Shown here: positions 1 through 8,495 of the stretch, piece by piece
Layout of the letters: the number at the start of each line of letters is the position of its first letter
Position numbering within the stretch: position 1 is the stretch's first letter
Source of the DNA: Candidatus Siliceabacter maunaloa
GTDB lineage: Bacteria; Actinomycetota; Thermoleophilia; Solirubrobacterales; Solirubrobacteraceae
Direction: 5' to 3'
Length of the DNA: 64,000 nt
Assembly: GCA_024330185.1 (NCBI GenBank)
Contig: JANDLV010000018.1
Coordinates: 1 to 64,000, forward strand
Position numbers and translations under genes: made by a program
Notes under the pieces: model-generated
Told to the model about the DNA's origin: nothing
What the model saw: only the letters and a program-made list of their open reading frames with translations
The model's database searches: none

Positions 1-129
1 CCAGACCCCCTGGCCAGAGCAGGAAAGGTAGGCGCCCCCAGCTACGGAAAATGGGGCTAGTTGGCCGGCTCGAACCTCCAACTGACCGACACGATGCGCG
101 CTGAGACGTTTTCGGCGCGTCCGCATGGA

Positions 130-203
130 TGGGCCGGGTGGGACTCGAACCCACGTCGTACGGATTATGAGTCCGCTGCTCTGACCAACTGAGCTACCGG
201 CCC
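130..203 (-). tRNA. tRNA-Met (anticodon CAT)
   Basis: The complement folds into a full cloverleaf: acceptor GGGCCGG/CCGGCCC, D-arm GCTC/GAGC, a 5-bp anticodon stem around loop CTCATAA, T-arm GTGGG-TTCGAGT-CCCAC and discriminator A. No CCA is encoded. CAT occurs in elongator Met, initiator and lysidine-type Ile tRNAs. The fully paired first acceptor pair speaks against an initiator, so elongator Met is favoured; tRNA-Ile(CAT) cannot be excluded by eye. Confidence 0.93.
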
Positions 204-258
204 GCCGGGGACCGTACGTGACGTACGGCGACCGGGCGCTGCGATCTCATGCTGTTCG

Positions 259-331
259 CCCAGCCCATGCCGAACCCACGTCGTCGCGCTGAGATGAGTC
301 CCGCTGCGCTGACCATCTGAGCTACCGGCCC
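259..331 (-). pseudogene. Decayed tRNA-Met copy
   Basis: The 5' part repeats the neighbouring tRNA-Met: acceptor GGGCCGG, TAGCTCAG, then a GCGG-ACTCAT anticodon region and GTGGGTTCG of the T-arm. The anticodon stem no longer pairs, the T-loop is damaged and the 3' acceptor strand is absent. It lies about 55 bp upstream of the intact copy in the same orientation, so a tandem duplicate or the scar of an integration at the tRNA is likely. Not expected to give a functional tRNA. Confidence 0.7.
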
Positions 332-333
332 GG

Positions 334-417
334 CTCAAGGACCTGGGGATCGAGTCGACGGCACTCGCCCCACTGGTCTTCACGGCGCCCGGCGGGGCGC
401 TGGGCCTGCCCTCCTGA
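334..417 (+). pseudogene. Possible tail of a tyrosine integrase
   Basis: A 27-codon open stretch with no start reads LKDLGIESTALAPLVFTAPG followed by a few codons and TGA. The LVFTAPGG string resembles the region of actinophage tyrosine recombinases before the catalytic histidine motif, but the catalytic part is absent. It directly abuts the tRNA-Met remnant, the place where an integrase scar would be expected. The similarity is short and from memory, so this is a weak call. Confidence 0.22.
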
Positions 418-426
418 TCCGGGCCG

Positions 427-921
427 CTACGCGAGCGCCGTGCGCCGTCGGCGCCGCGCGCGGCCCGTCGTGCCGACATCGCCGGCGAGGTCGTCCGGCA
501 TGGGCGCCGGCGCGTGCAGCCAGTCGGTGCCCGTCCGTGCCGCCTCGCGGGCCCGGCGCTCACGGGCCACGGCCTGGTGGTCGGCCACCGCGCCGCCGAG
601 GTCCACGGCGTCATGGGCCAGCAGGGCGCCCTCGAGCTGGGCCTCGAGGACCCTGACCTCGTGGCGGGTGGCCACGCGGGCGCCCTGGCCCTTCCCCACC
701 CCGGTGAACCGATCCCATGCGCGGGCGAAGGCGAGGCAGTCGGTGCGTCCGCCGCGGCGGTGGGCGGCGAGCATGGGACACGTGCCGCCGTCGTCGTCGG
801 TGTAGGAGCCGGCGATGATCCGTCCGGTGCGCAGCCCCTCCAGCATCGCGACCTTCGTGTGGCGGGGCAGGCACTCCACGGTCAGGCGGAGGTCGTCGGT
901 GGCGCGGCTTCGTCGTCCCAT
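427..921 (-). CDS. Conserved actinobacterial protein of unknown function
   Basis: 164 residues, beginning MGRRSRATDDLRLTVECLPR. The ATG was chosen because the complement has GAGGAGCC about 9 nt upstream and recognisable conserved sequence begins there; the frame stays open further upstream but only as the antisense of the next gene. The core (about residues 10-90) has a GSYTDDDGGTCPMLAAHRRGG stretch and two cysteines; the tail is basic. I recall similar proteins in Solirubrobacterales but know no function. No signal peptide or membrane segment. Divergent from the LLM oxidoreductase, so the two share an 81-bp promoter region. Confidence 0.75.
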   Translation of the reverse strand: MGRRSRATDDLRLTVECLPRHTKVAMLEGLRTGRIIAGSYTDDDGGTCPMLAAHRRGGRTDCLAFARAWDRFTGVGKGQGARVATRHEVRVLEAQLEGALLAHDAVDLGGAVADHQAVARERRAREAARTGTDWLHAPAPMPDDLAGDVGTTGRARRRRRTALA

Positions 922-1002
922 AGTGTTCGCGGCTCCTCGTCGGTCGGCCCGGCACGGTACCGGCGGTGCGGTCGAAGTCCTGCGGCTGAAAGGAATGTTG
1001 CC

Positions 1003-2037
1003 ATGAAGCTCGGCGTTCACATCGGCTACTGGGGGCTGGGCCTCACCTCGCAGGACCAGTTGGAGGTCGTCCGGGAGGCCGAGCGTCTGGGCTACGACTC
1101 GGTCTGGACGGCGGAGGCCTACGGCTCGGACGCCGCCACCATCCTCGGCTGGCTGGCCGGGCAGACCTCCACGATCAAGCTCGGCTCGGCCATCTTCCAG
1201 ATGCCCGGACGGTCGGCGGCGATGACCGCGATGACGGCCGCGACCATCGACCAGCTCTCCGACGGGCGCATGCTGCTGGGCATCGGCTCCAGCGGGCCGC
1301 AGGTCAGCGAGGGCTGGCACGGGGTGCGCTTCGCCCGCCAGCTCCAGCGCACCCGCGAGTACGTGGCGGTGCTGCGCATGGCCCTGCGCCGCGAGCGCGT
1401 GGACTTCCACGGCGAGACGCTCGAGCTGCCCCTGCCCGACGGGCCGGGCAAGGCGCTCAAGCTGACCATCGCGCCGGTGCAGGCCGCGATCCCGATCTAC
1501 CTGGCGGCGATCGGCCCGAAGAACACCGCGCTGGCCGGCGAGGTGGCCGACGGGTGGATCCCCACGCTCTTCTCCCCCGAGCACGTGAGCGAGTTCCGCC
1601 CGCTGCTGGAGGAGGGCGCGGCACGCGCGGGGCGCTCGCTCGACGGCTTTGCCATCGCGCCGACGGTCAACGTGTTCATCTCCGACGACGTCGGGAAGGC
1701 GCGCGACCTGATGCGCCCGTTCCTGGCCCTGTACGTGGGCGGCATGGGTTCGCGCGAGAAGAACTTCTACAACGCGCTCGTGTGCCGCTACGGCTTCGAG
1801 GACGCGGCCCGGAAGGTGCAGGATCTCTACCTCGAGGGCAAGAGGGAGGAGGCCGCCGCGGCGCTGCCCGACGACTTGATCGACCTCGTGTCGCTGTGCG
1901 GCGCGCGCGCGCGCGTACGCGAGCGCCTGGAGGTCTTCCGCGAGGCGGGCGTGCACACGCTCGGCGTGTCCCCGCTGGCCTTCACCAGGGAGGAGCGCGT
2001 GGAGCAGTTGCGCCTCGTGGCGGAGCTGGCGGGCTGA
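1003..2037 (+). CDS. LLM-class F420-dependent oxidoreductase
   Basis: 344 residues of the bacterial-luciferase-like (alpha/beta)8 family, which usually uses reduced coenzyme F420 or FMN to reduce or oxidise small substrates in the cytosol. Seen: N-terminal KLGVHIGYWGLG strand, RLGYDSVWTAEAYG near residue 30, the GRMLLGIGSSGPQVSEGWHG cofactor loop near residue 90, and a VADGWIPTLFSP segment near residue 180, all typical of actinobacterial F420 members. An AAAGGA Shine-Dalgarno lies 9-10 nt before the ATG. The glycosyltransferase frame follows without a gap. The physiological substrate cannot be read from sequence. Confidence 0.9.
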   Translation: MKLGVHIGYWGLGLTSQDQLEVVREAERLGYDSVWTAEAYGSDAATILGWLAGQTSTIKLGSAIFQMPGRSAAMTAMTAATIDQLSDGRMLLGIGSSGPQVSEGWHGVRFARQLQRTREYVAVLRMALRRERVDFHGETLELPLPDGPGKALKLTIAPVQAAIPIYLAAIGPKNTALAGEVADGWIPTLFSPEHVSEFRPLLEEGAARAGRSLDGFAIAPTVNVFISDDVGKARDLMRPFLALYVGGMGSREKNFYNALVCRYGFEDAARKVQDLYLEGKREEAAAALPDDLIDLVSLCGARARVRERLEVFREAGVHTLGVSPLAFTREERVEQLRLVAELAG

Positions 2038-3371
2038 GCGGGCCGCGTCCGGGGTCCGGCGGCGCGGGCGGCCCGCGGGGGGGCGCCGGGTCCGGCCACC
2101 CGAGCGGCGCGCGGGCGGGCGCCGCCCCCGCGCGCCGCATCCTCCTCGGCGCGTTCGGGGACCCCGGGCACGCCTTCCCGATGCTCGCGCTGGGCGAGGC
2201 GCTCACGGGCCGCGGCCACGAGGTGACGCTGCAGACCTGGGAGCGCTGGCGCGCGCCGGTGGAGGCCGCAGGCATGCGCTTCGCCCCCGCACCGGAGTAC
2301 CAGGTCTTCCCCACCCGCGAGCGCCCGCTCAAGCCCTACGAGGCGGTGCTGCGCGCGACGCGCGTGCTGGAGCCCGAGCTGCGCGCCCTGGCGCCCCACG
2401 CCGTGGTGGCGGACATCCTCACCCTCGCGCCGGCACTGGCGGGCGAGCGCGCGGGGGTTCCCGTGGCCACGCTCATCCCCCACGTCGACCCGCGCCTGCC
2501 GCCGGGCGCGCCCCCCTACTCGCTGGGCGCACGCTGGCCGCACACGGCGGCGGGACGCGCGCTGTGGCGCGCGACCTACCGGGTGGTGCGCCGGGGGTTG
2601 GAGCAGGGCCGCGGCGAGCTCAACGAGACGCGCCGGCGCCTCGGGCTGCCGGCGCACGAGCACGTGCACAACGGGATCTCGCGGGCGCTGTCGATCGTCG
2701 GGACGTTCCCCCAGATCGAGTACCCGTTTCCGCGCCCGCCCGAGAGCCACATCGTCGGCCCCTTGCTGTGGGAGCCGCCGTTCGAGGAGGTCGAGCTGCC
2801 GCCGGGCGAGGGGCCGCTGGTGCTCGTCGCCCCCTCCACGGCGCAGGACGCCGGCCACCGCCTCCTGCGCGCCGCACTTGCCGGCCTGGCCGATCAGCCC
2901 GTTCGCGTGCTGGCCACGTGGAACCGCCGCACGCCCGACCCGCCGCTGGGATCCGTGCCGGCCAACGCCCGCGTGGTCGACTGGCTGTCCTACGCGCGCA
3001 CGATGCCCCGCTGCGACCTCGTCGTCTGCCACGGCGGCCATGGCACGGTCGTGCGCGCCCTGGCCAGCGGCTGCCCCGTCGTCGTCGCCCCCGCGGCCGG
3101 CGACATGAACGAGAACGCCGCCCGCGTGGCGTGGGCGGGAGTCGGCGTGCGGATCCCCCGCCGGCTGGTGAGCGCCCGCACCATCCGCCTCGCCGTGGTG
3201 CGCGCCCTCGCCGACCCGTCGATCACCGCGCGGGCGCGCGAGCTGGCGGCGTGGGCGGCGGAGAACGACGGTGCGCAGCGGGCGGCCGAGCTGATCGAGG
3301 CGTTCGCGGGTCCGTCTGGAGGTCATGGGAACATACGTTCGTGGACAAGGGATGGCTTGAGCGACGACTGA
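2034..3371 (+). CDS. GT1-family glycosyltransferase (UGT/MGT-like)
   Basis: Two-domain GT-B glycosyltransferase. The acceptor domain opens with ILLGAFGDPGHAFPMLALGE; the C-terminal nucleotide-sugar domain carries VVCHGGHGTVVRALASGCPV and an APAAGDMNENA loop, the classic donor-binding signature. It probably glycosylates a lipid or small molecule using a UDP-sugar. The start is unresolved: between the upstream stop and the first conserved strand there is no ATG, GTG or TTG in frame, only a CTG at 2034 overlapping the LLM stop. The first ATG (2181) would remove the first strand. The 3' end overlaps the HTH-HNH gene by 31 nt. Confidence 0.82.
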   Translation: MSGPRPGSGGAGGPRGGAGSGHPSGARAGAAPARRILLGAFGDPGHAFPMLALGEALTGRGHEVTLQTWERWRAPVEAAGMRFAPAPEYQVFPTRERPLKPYEAVLRATRVLEPELRALAPHAVVADILTLAPALAGERAGVPVATLIPHVDPRLPPGAPPYSLGARWPHTAAGRALWRATYRVVRRGLEQGRGELNETRRRLGLPAHEHVHNGISRALSIVGTFPQIEYPFPRPPESHIVGPLLWEPPFEEVELPPGEGPLVLVAPSTAQDAGHRLLRAALAGLADQPVRVLATWNRRTPDPPLGSVPANARVVDWLSYARTMPRCDLVVCHGGHGTVVRALASGCPVVVAPAAGDMNENAARVAWAGVGVRIPRRLVSARTIRLAVVRALADPSITARARELAAWAAENDGAQRAAELIEAFAGPSGGHGNIRSWTRDGLSDD

Positions 3372-4033
3372 CGGACGGCGTGTCATTCGAGGCCATCGGC
3401 CGCGAGCTAGGCACGGACTCCTCGTCGGTGGCCTACTGGGCGCGAAAGCACGGCCTGGCCTCGTCGTTCGCGGAACGGCATGCGGCGCGCGGCGGACTCG
3501 AGCGGGCGACGCTCGAGGCACTCGTCGCAGACGGCCTTACCGTCCGCGAGATCGCCGCCTCAGTCGACCGCAGCGCAGGGACAGTTCGCCACTGGCTCAA
3601 GCGTTATGACCTGCGCACGGACGGACGACGTCGGCCCGCGCTCGATGGCGACCCGGGTGCCGACGAGCAGCTTCGCGTCTGCCGCCACCATGGCGAGACG
3701 GCCCACCGGCTCCGCGCGGACGGTGCATACCGCTGCCGGAGGTGCAACTCCATGGCCGTCGCGAAGTGGCGTCGGCGCGTGAAAGAGCGACTCGTCGCCG
3801 AATCAGGCGGGTGCTGCGTGCTCTGCGGATACGCGGCGCATCACGCGGTCCTTCAGTTTCATCACGTTGACCCTGCCACCAAACGTTTCGGCATTGGCAG
3901 CCGTGGCCTCGGCCGGGCGTGGAGCGACCTGCGTGCCGAGGCCGCCAAGTGCGTGCTCCTGTGTCCGACCTGCCATGCGGAAGTCGGACTAGGAGTCGCT
4001 ATCCTTCCGAAGCGCCCCGCCGATCCGGGGTAG
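3341..4033 (+). CDS. HTH plus HNH endonuclease-like protein
   Basis: 230 residues from a GTG (MDKGWLERRLTDGVSFEAIG). Two homeodomain-like HTH repeats (about residues 5-40 and 50-85, the second with LTVREIAASVDRSAGTVRHW) are followed by a CxxH/CxxC pair, then an HNH-type unit: CCVLCGY, LQFHHVDP and CVLLCPTCHAEV near the C-terminus. HNH proteins are metal-dependent nucleases; this HTH-HNH architecture is recurrent in Thermoleophilia, but its target is unknown to me. The stop codon lies inside a 15-bp copy of the start of the adjacent tRNA-Asn gene, suggesting a join made at the tRNA. Confidence 0.82.
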   Translation: MDKGWLERRLTDGVSFEAIGRELGTDSSSVAYWARKHGLASSFAERHAARGGLERATLEALVADGLTVREIAASVDRSAGTVRHWLKRYDLRTDGRRRPALDGDPGADEQLRVCRHHGETAHRLRADGAYRCRRCNSMAVAKWRRRVKERLVAESGGCCVLCGYAAHHAVLQFHHVDPATKRFGIGSRGLGRAWSDLRAEAAKCVLLCPTCHAEVGLGVAILPKRPADPG

Positions 4034-4053
4034 CTCAATCCGGGGTAGCTCAA
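4024..4053 (+). repeat. 15-bp tandem repeat of the tRNA-Asn 5' end
   Basis: TCCGGGGTAGCTCAA occurs twice back to back. The second copy is the true 5' end of tRNA-Asn; the first supplies the last codons and TAG stop of the HNH gene. Confidence 0.9.
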
Positions 4054-4111
4054 TAGGCAGAGCAACACGCTGTTAACGTGAAGGTTGTGGGTTCGAGTCC
4101 CACCCCCGGAG
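4039..4111 (+). tRNA. tRNA-Asn (anticodon GTT)
   Basis: Complete cloverleaf: acceptor TCCGGGG/CCCCGGA, D-arm GCTC/GAGC, anticodon stem around CTGTTAA (GTT), T-arm GTGGG-TTCGAGT-CCCAC, discriminator G. No CCA is encoded. Sits convergently to dnaG. Confidence 0.96.
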
Positions 4112-4143
4112 CTTGACGAACGTCCGGCCGACGGGCCGGGCGT

Positions 4144-5946
4144 TCAGCGGTCCGGCGACTCGTCGGCCATCCGCTGGACGGCCACGTCGAAGCGCACCTT
4201 GAGCTGATCGCGGTGGTGGGCGAGCCTGGCGACGCTGCCACCGGCGGCGCGGGCGGCGGCCAGGTCGCGGGAGGCGCGCGCGAGGGCGAGCTGCAGGCGC
4301 TGGGCCTCGAGGCCGGCCGGCGTGGCCTCGAGCGCCTCGGCGCGCACGGCCAGCTCGGCGAGCAGGCGCGACAGCTCCTCGTCGTCCTCGGGAACGCCGG
4401 AGGTCGGGCGATCGAGGTGGTCGCGCAGGTGCTCCGCCGCGCGGCGCGGGCCGGGGAAGGCGAGCTCATGCTCGAGGTCGAGGTCGGCCAGGGCCTCGCG
4501 CCCCGGGCCGGGCAGCGCGATGCAGTAGGCCAGGAACGCCCGCTCCGAGCGCTCGCGGGGGTTCAGCGTGGGGCGCGGCGGAGCGTCGTCGCGTTGGGCG
4601 CCGTTGGCGCCCGGGGCCGGCGCGGAGCCGGGGCCTCCCCCGCCTGCACCCCTCGTCAGCAGGCGCGCGACCGTGTCGGCGGGCACGTCGATGCGGTCGG
4701 CGATCAGACGCAACAGCTCCTCGCGCAGCACCGATGGCGCGACCGGGGAGAGGACCGGGCGCAGGTCGGCCAGTACTCGATCCTTGCCCTCGGCACTGGT
4801 CAGATCCCCCGTGGCCAGTGCCCGCTCGACGCGGAAGCGCACGAAGGGAACCGCCGCCTCGACTGCCCGGCGCATCGCGGCGGCGCCGTCGCGGGCCACG
4901 AGGTCAGCGGGGTCCAGCCCCTGCGGCATCGGCACCACGCGTAGGTCGACGCGCTTTCCCGCGGCCGCCCGGGCGGCTCGCACCATCGCCTCCTGGCCGG
5001 CGCTGTCGCTGTCCAGCGCCAGCAGCACGATGGGGGCGAGGCGAGCCAGCTCGCCGACCTGCTCCTCGGTCAGCGCGGTGCCCATCGTGGCCACCGCGTT
5101 GCGCAGCCCGGCCTGGTGGAGCATCAGCACATCGGTGTAGCCCTCGGCCACCACGACCTCCCCCGCCTTGGCGGCGTGGGCGCGCGCGAGGTCGGCGGCG
5201 AAGACCATGCGGCCCTTGTGGAAGAGGTCGCCCTCGGGCGAGTTGATGTACTTCGGCCCGCGGCTCTCCCCCATCCGACGGCCGGCGAAGCCCAGCACCC
5301 GTCCGCGCGGGTCGCACAGCGGGAACATGATCTGCGAGCGGAAGCGGTCGTACAGCCGCCCCCCGTCGCGCGGACGCTGGGCCAGGCCCGCGTCGTAGAG
5401 CTCGCGCGCGGTGTAGCCCGAGCGCTGGCAGGCCATGAGCACCGTGTCCCAGGCCGAGGGCGCGTAGCCGACGCGGAACTCGCGCAGCGTGGCCTCCTCC
5501 AGGCCGCGGCCCAGCAGGTACTCGCGGGCGCCCGCGGCCTCGTCGGTCTCCCACAGCCGGCGCACGTAGAAGGCGGCGGTGCGCTCCAGCAGCTCGTGCA
5601 GGCGCTCGAACGCACGGCGCCGCTGCGCCGCCCGCGGGTCCTCGGCCTCGCGCTCGAGCTCGATCCCGTAGCGGTCGGCGACCAGCTCGACGGCGCCCTT
5701 GAAGTCCACCCCCTCGGTGTCCTGCACGAAGCGGAAGAGGTCACCGCCCGCCCCACAGCCGAAGCAGTGGAAGACCTTCTCGGACGGGCTGATGCCGAAG
5801 GATGGCGTGCGCTCGTCGTGGAAGGGGCAGCGGCCGGTCATCCGGTCGCGCCCGGCCCGGCGCAGCTCCACCCGGCCCGACACGATCTCGGCCATGTCGG
5901 CGCCGTCGCGCACCCGCTCGATGGACTCCTTGGTGTAGAGGGCCAC
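4144..5946 (-). CDS. dnaG: DNA primase DnaG
   Basis: 600 residues, normal length. Synthesises RNA primers at the replication fork. The N-terminal zinc-ribbon has C40, H43, C61 and C64 (CPFH...CFGC). The primase core includes RFRSQIMFPL and GRRMGESRGPKYINSPEG. The TOPRIM domain has the metal-binding glutamate in EGYTDVLMLHQ (near 268) and D312/D314 in ALDSDSAG. A Gly/Ala/Pro linker near 425-450 leads to the C-terminal helicase-interaction domain. The ATG start gives the canonical N-terminus. dgt lies 11 nt upstream in the same orientation, so cotranscription is likely. Confidence 0.98.
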   Translation of the reverse strand: MALYTKESIERVRDGADMAEIVSGRVELRRAGRDRMTGRCPFHDERTPSFGISPSEKVFHCFGCGAGGDLFRFVQDTEGVDFKGAVELVADRYGIELEREAEDPRAAQRRRAFERLHELLERTAAFYVRRLWETDEAAGAREYLLGRGLEEATLREFRVGYAPSAWDTVLMACQRSGYTARELYDAGLAQRPRDGGRLYDRFRSQIMFPLCDPRGRVLGFAGRRMGESRGPKYINSPEGDLFHKGRMVFAADLARAHAAKAGEVVVAEGYTDVLMLHQAGLRNAVATMGTALTEEQVGELARLAPIVLLALDSDSAGQEAMVRAARAAAGKRVDLRVVPMPQGLDPADLVARDGAAAMRRAVEAAVPFVRFRVERALATGDLTSAEGKDRVLADLRPVLSPVAPSVLREELLRLIADRIDVPADTVARLLTRGAGGGGPGSAPAPGANGAQRDDAPPRPTLNPRERSERAFLAYCIALPGPGREALADLDLEHELAFPGPRRAAEHLRDHLDRPTSGVPEDDEELSRLLAELAVRAEALEATPAGLEAQRLQLALARASRDLAAARAAGGSVARLAHHRDQLKVRFDVAVQRMADESPDR

Positions 5947-5957
5947 CGCGTGGCCCT

Positions 5958-6992
5958 CTAGACCTCGAACGGCGCCGGCACGCTCAGCGCCGCGAACGCC
6001 CGCACCGCGTAGCGATCGGTCATCCCCGCGACGTGGTCGGTGACCCGCTGGGCGAGAGCCGCCTCGCCGCGCGCGGCCGGCAGCGCCTCGGGGTGGTCGG
6101 CGAAGTGGTGGAACAGCGTGCTCACCACGCGGTCGATCTTGGCGTGCTCACGCCGTGCGGACGCGCCCATGTAGACCTCGGCGAACATGAAGTCGCGCAG
6201 GTCGGTCATGGCCGACCCGGCGGCCTCGCCCTGCACTACGTCGCCGGCCGCGCAGGACGTCTCGACCAGGTCGTGCACGAGCGCGTCGATGCGCTGCGAG
6301 CCCGTGTCGCCGAGCTTCGCGATCGCGCCCGGCGGAAGCTCGGCCTCCTCCAGGACCCCGGCGCGCAGGGCGTCGTCGATGTCGTGGTTGAGGTAGGCGA
6401 CGCGGTCCACCAGGCGTACGATGCGCCCCTCCTGCGTCGCGGGCAGAGGCGCGCGGCCGGAATGGCACACGATGCCGTCTCGCACCCGGGCGTCGAGGTT
6501 CAGTCCAGCGCCGTCGCGCTCCAGGCACTCCACGACGCGCAGCGAGTGCTCGTAGTGGCGAAAGCGCCCACCGAAGCGCTGCGCGGCGCAGCGGTCCAGC
6601 TCGGCCTCGCCGATGTGCCCGAACGGCGGGTGGCCCAGGTCGTGCCCCAGGCCGACCGCCTCCGTGAGGTCCTCGTTGAGGCCCAGCGCCCGCGCGACGG
6701 TACGAGCGATCTGGGTCACCTCGAGGGTGTGGGTCAGGCGCGTGCGGAAGTGATCGCCCTCCGGCGCGACGAAGACCTGGGTCTTGTGCTTGAGGCGACG
6801 GAAGGCCTTGCAGTGCACGATGCGGTCGCGATCGCGCTGGAACGGTGAGCGCAGCGCGCAGTCGGGCTCCTCGTCGACCCGCTGCGCCGGCCACGACCGT
6901 GCCGCTCCGGGCGCCAGGTGGTCCTCCTCCCACGCCCGTCGCCGGTCGTGCAGGCTCGCGGCAACCGGACCCGCTGGCGCATCGACGTGCAT
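5958..6992 (-). CDS. dgt: Deoxyguanosinetriphosphate triphosphohydrolase-like protein
   Basis: 344 residues of the HD-domain dGTPase family, which cleaves dNTPs to deoxynucleoside and triphosphate and so tunes dNTP pools. The metal-binding set is visible: RTRLTHTLEV (H88), GHDLGHPPFGHIGE (H117, D118, H121) and a later DRVAYLNHDIDD. RDRIVHCKAFRRLKHKTQVF is a family hallmark. The pairing with dnaG is common in Actinobacteria. The ATG at 6992 begins a proline/alanine-rich leader that precedes the conserved core, so the exact start is moderately sure. Confidence 0.95.
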   Translation of the reverse strand: MHVDAPAGPVAASLHDRRRAWEEDHLAPGAARSWPAQRVDEEPDCALRSPFQRDRDRIVHCKAFRRLKHKTQVFVAPEGDHFRTRLTHTLEVTQIARTVARALGLNEDLTEAVGLGHDLGHPPFGHIGEAELDRCAAQRFGGRFRHYEHSLRVVECLERDGAGLNLDARVRDGIVCHSGRAPLPATQEGRIVRLVDRVAYLNHDIDDALRAGVLEEAELPPGAIAKLGDTGSQRIDALVHDLVETSCAAGDVVQGEAAGSAMTDLRDFMFAEVYMGASARREHAKIDRVVSTLFHHFADHPEALPAARGEAALAQRVTDHVAGMTDRYAVRAFAALSVPAPFEV

Positions 6993-7182
6993 GGCGTCGA
7001 TTCTGGCAGGGCGCCGGGCGGCGGGCGGGCGCCAGGTGTGACGGGACGGCCCGGGTTCGTCACAGGGGCGCAAAGAACCCGCACCAAGTCCGTCACATCC
7101 GCCCTCACAGCGCTGACGGGACGAAATGCTGGCCGCAATGCCCGGCGAGACAAGGCGGTGAATCGGTGCCCGTCCGCAGCGG

Positions 7183-7188
7183 TACCCT
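7183..7188 (+). promoter_or_regulatory. -10 box TACCCT, leaderless
   Basis: TACCCT ends 7 nt before the ATG of the Uma2-family gene, placing the transcription start at the start codon. Confidence 0.55.
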
Positions 7189-7195
7189 TGGGCGC

Positions 7196-7768
7196 ATGGC
7201 CACGGCCACGGCTCCACCAGGCACCATGCTCTGGTCCCCCGACCTGGAGACCTACCAGCGCATGGCCGAGCTGGAGATCTTCGGTGACGAGCGCGTCGAG
7301 CTGCTCGACGGGCTACTCGTCGCGATGAGCCCCAAGGGCGCCGAGCACGAGCAGGCACTGAGCTACCTGACGCGGCGCGCATTCAAGGTGGTCGACGAGC
7401 GCAACGAGATCCGCATCCAGTTCGCCCTCACCCTTGCCGAGGGACGGGTCCCCGAGCCCGATCTGGCCATCGTTCCGCCCGAGATCCCCCGCCCCTACCA
7501 CCCGGCCAACGCAGCGCTGGTCTGCGAGGTCGCCGCGACATCCCTGCGCACCGACCGCACGACCAAGCTGGCCATCTACGCCAGGGCGGGCATCCCCGAG
7601 TATTGGATCCTCGACGTGAACGGCCTGACGCTCGAGGTCCACACCGGCCCGCAGGGCGACACGTACTCCACCACCAAATGGCCGCAGTCGGGGCTCGTGC
7701 ACGCGCGCTTCTGCGAGTTCAGCGTGCCGCTCGACGAGCTCTGGGCGGCGACCACCCGCTCCTACTAG
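7196..7768 (+). CDS. Uma2-family (DUF820) putative nuclease-fold protein
   Basis: 190 residues. The family has a restriction-endonuclease-like fold and is very common in cyanobacteria and high-GC Gram-positives; function is mostly unknown. Seen: a Tyr-rich N-terminus (DLETYQRMAELEIFGDERVE), LLDGLLVAMSP, the PD-(D/E)XK-like core with VPEPDLAIV, an LVCEVAATSLRTDRTTKLAIY segment (Glu and Lys of the putative active site) and IPEYWILDV. Start chosen at the ATG after the -10 box. Its stop overlaps the convergent recO stop by 2 nt. Confidence 0.9.
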   Translation: MATATAPPGTMLWSPDLETYQRMAELEIFGDERVELLDGLLVAMSPKGAEHEQALSYLTRRAFKVVDERNEIRIQFALTLAEGRVPEPDLAIVPPEIPRPYHPANAALVCEVAATSLRTDRTTKLAIYARAGIPEYWILDVNGLTLEVHTGPQGDTYSTTKWPQSGLVHARFCEFSVPLDELWAATTRSY

Positions 7769-8484
7769 GCCGTCGCAGCCCGCAGGCGGATGCCCGCGTG
7801 GTGCTCGGCCATCGCGACGATCGCCCGCTCGGCCTGGCGAAGGTGGCGCGGCTGCGCCGCCGGCGCCTCGGCCAGCGGGCGGCCCAGGGCATCGCACAGG
7901 AACGCATGGGCGCCGGCGTCAAGCGGGAAGGCCGAGGCCTCGCAGGCGCCGCAGACCACGCCGCCCGCCGCGCCCGAGAACCCGCTGAGGTGCTCGCGCC
8001 CCCCGCACGCGGCGCAGGCGCCGAGCTGGGGGACGAAGCCGGCGGCCAGCAGCAGCTTGAGGCGGAAGGCGAGCTGGTTGGCGTGGCCGGCGTGCGCGGC
8101 GTCGGCGTCGAGCAGGCCCAACTCCGCGCAAAGCAGGTTGTAGGCCGGGCCCTGCGGCTCGGCGCTGTCGATGAGCTGTGCGACGGCGTCACAGGCGCGC
8201 CCGGCCCCGTCCAGCGTGCGGGCGTTCTCGCGCAGACGCGGGTGAGGGTGGATCGTGTCCGCCCCGGTGACGGTGAGCAGATCGCTGCGGCCTTCGTGGA
8301 GGATCAGGTCCACCCGTGAGAAGGGTTCCAGCCGCCCCCCGAAGCGGCTGCGCGCGCGACGCACGCCCTTGGCGATGGCCGATACCCGGCCGCGCGTGGG
8401 GCTGAGAAGGTGCAGGATCCGGTCGGCCTCGCCGAAGCGCATCGAGCGCAGCACGACGGCCTCGAGCTTCAGCGAGCCGGCCAT
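7765..8484 (-). CDS. recO: DNA repair protein RecO
   Basis: 239 residues. RecO loads RecA on SSB-coated DNA with RecR (RecFOR pathway). The N-terminal OB fold begins LKLEAVVLRSMRFGEADRIL and continues GVRRARSRFGGRLEPFSRVD; a zinc-finger segment near residues 155-180 has CAACGG and VVCGAC. A helical C-terminus follows. Full length with a clear ATG. The glutaredoxin starts divergently 28 nt away. Confidence 0.95.
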   Translation of the reverse strand: MAGSLKLEAVVLRSMRFGEADRILHLLSPTRGRVSAIAKGVRRARSRFGGRLEPFSRVDLILHEGRSDLLTVTGADTIHPHPRLRENARTLDGAGRACDAVAQLIDSAEPQGPAYNLLCAELGLLDADAAHAGHANQLAFRLKLLLAAGFVPQLGACAACGGREHLSGFSGAAGGVVCGACEASAFPLDAGAHAFLCDALGRPLAEAPAAQPRHLRQAERAIVAMAEHHAGIRLRAATA

Positions 8485-8495
8485 CGGGGGGTCAC

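Noticed and set aside
922-1956. Long open frame on the minus strand extending the 427-921 gene across the LLM oxidoreductase
   Set aside because: It is the antisense of a clear LLM gene; GC-rich DNA leaves such frames open. Real similarity begins at the ATG at 921.
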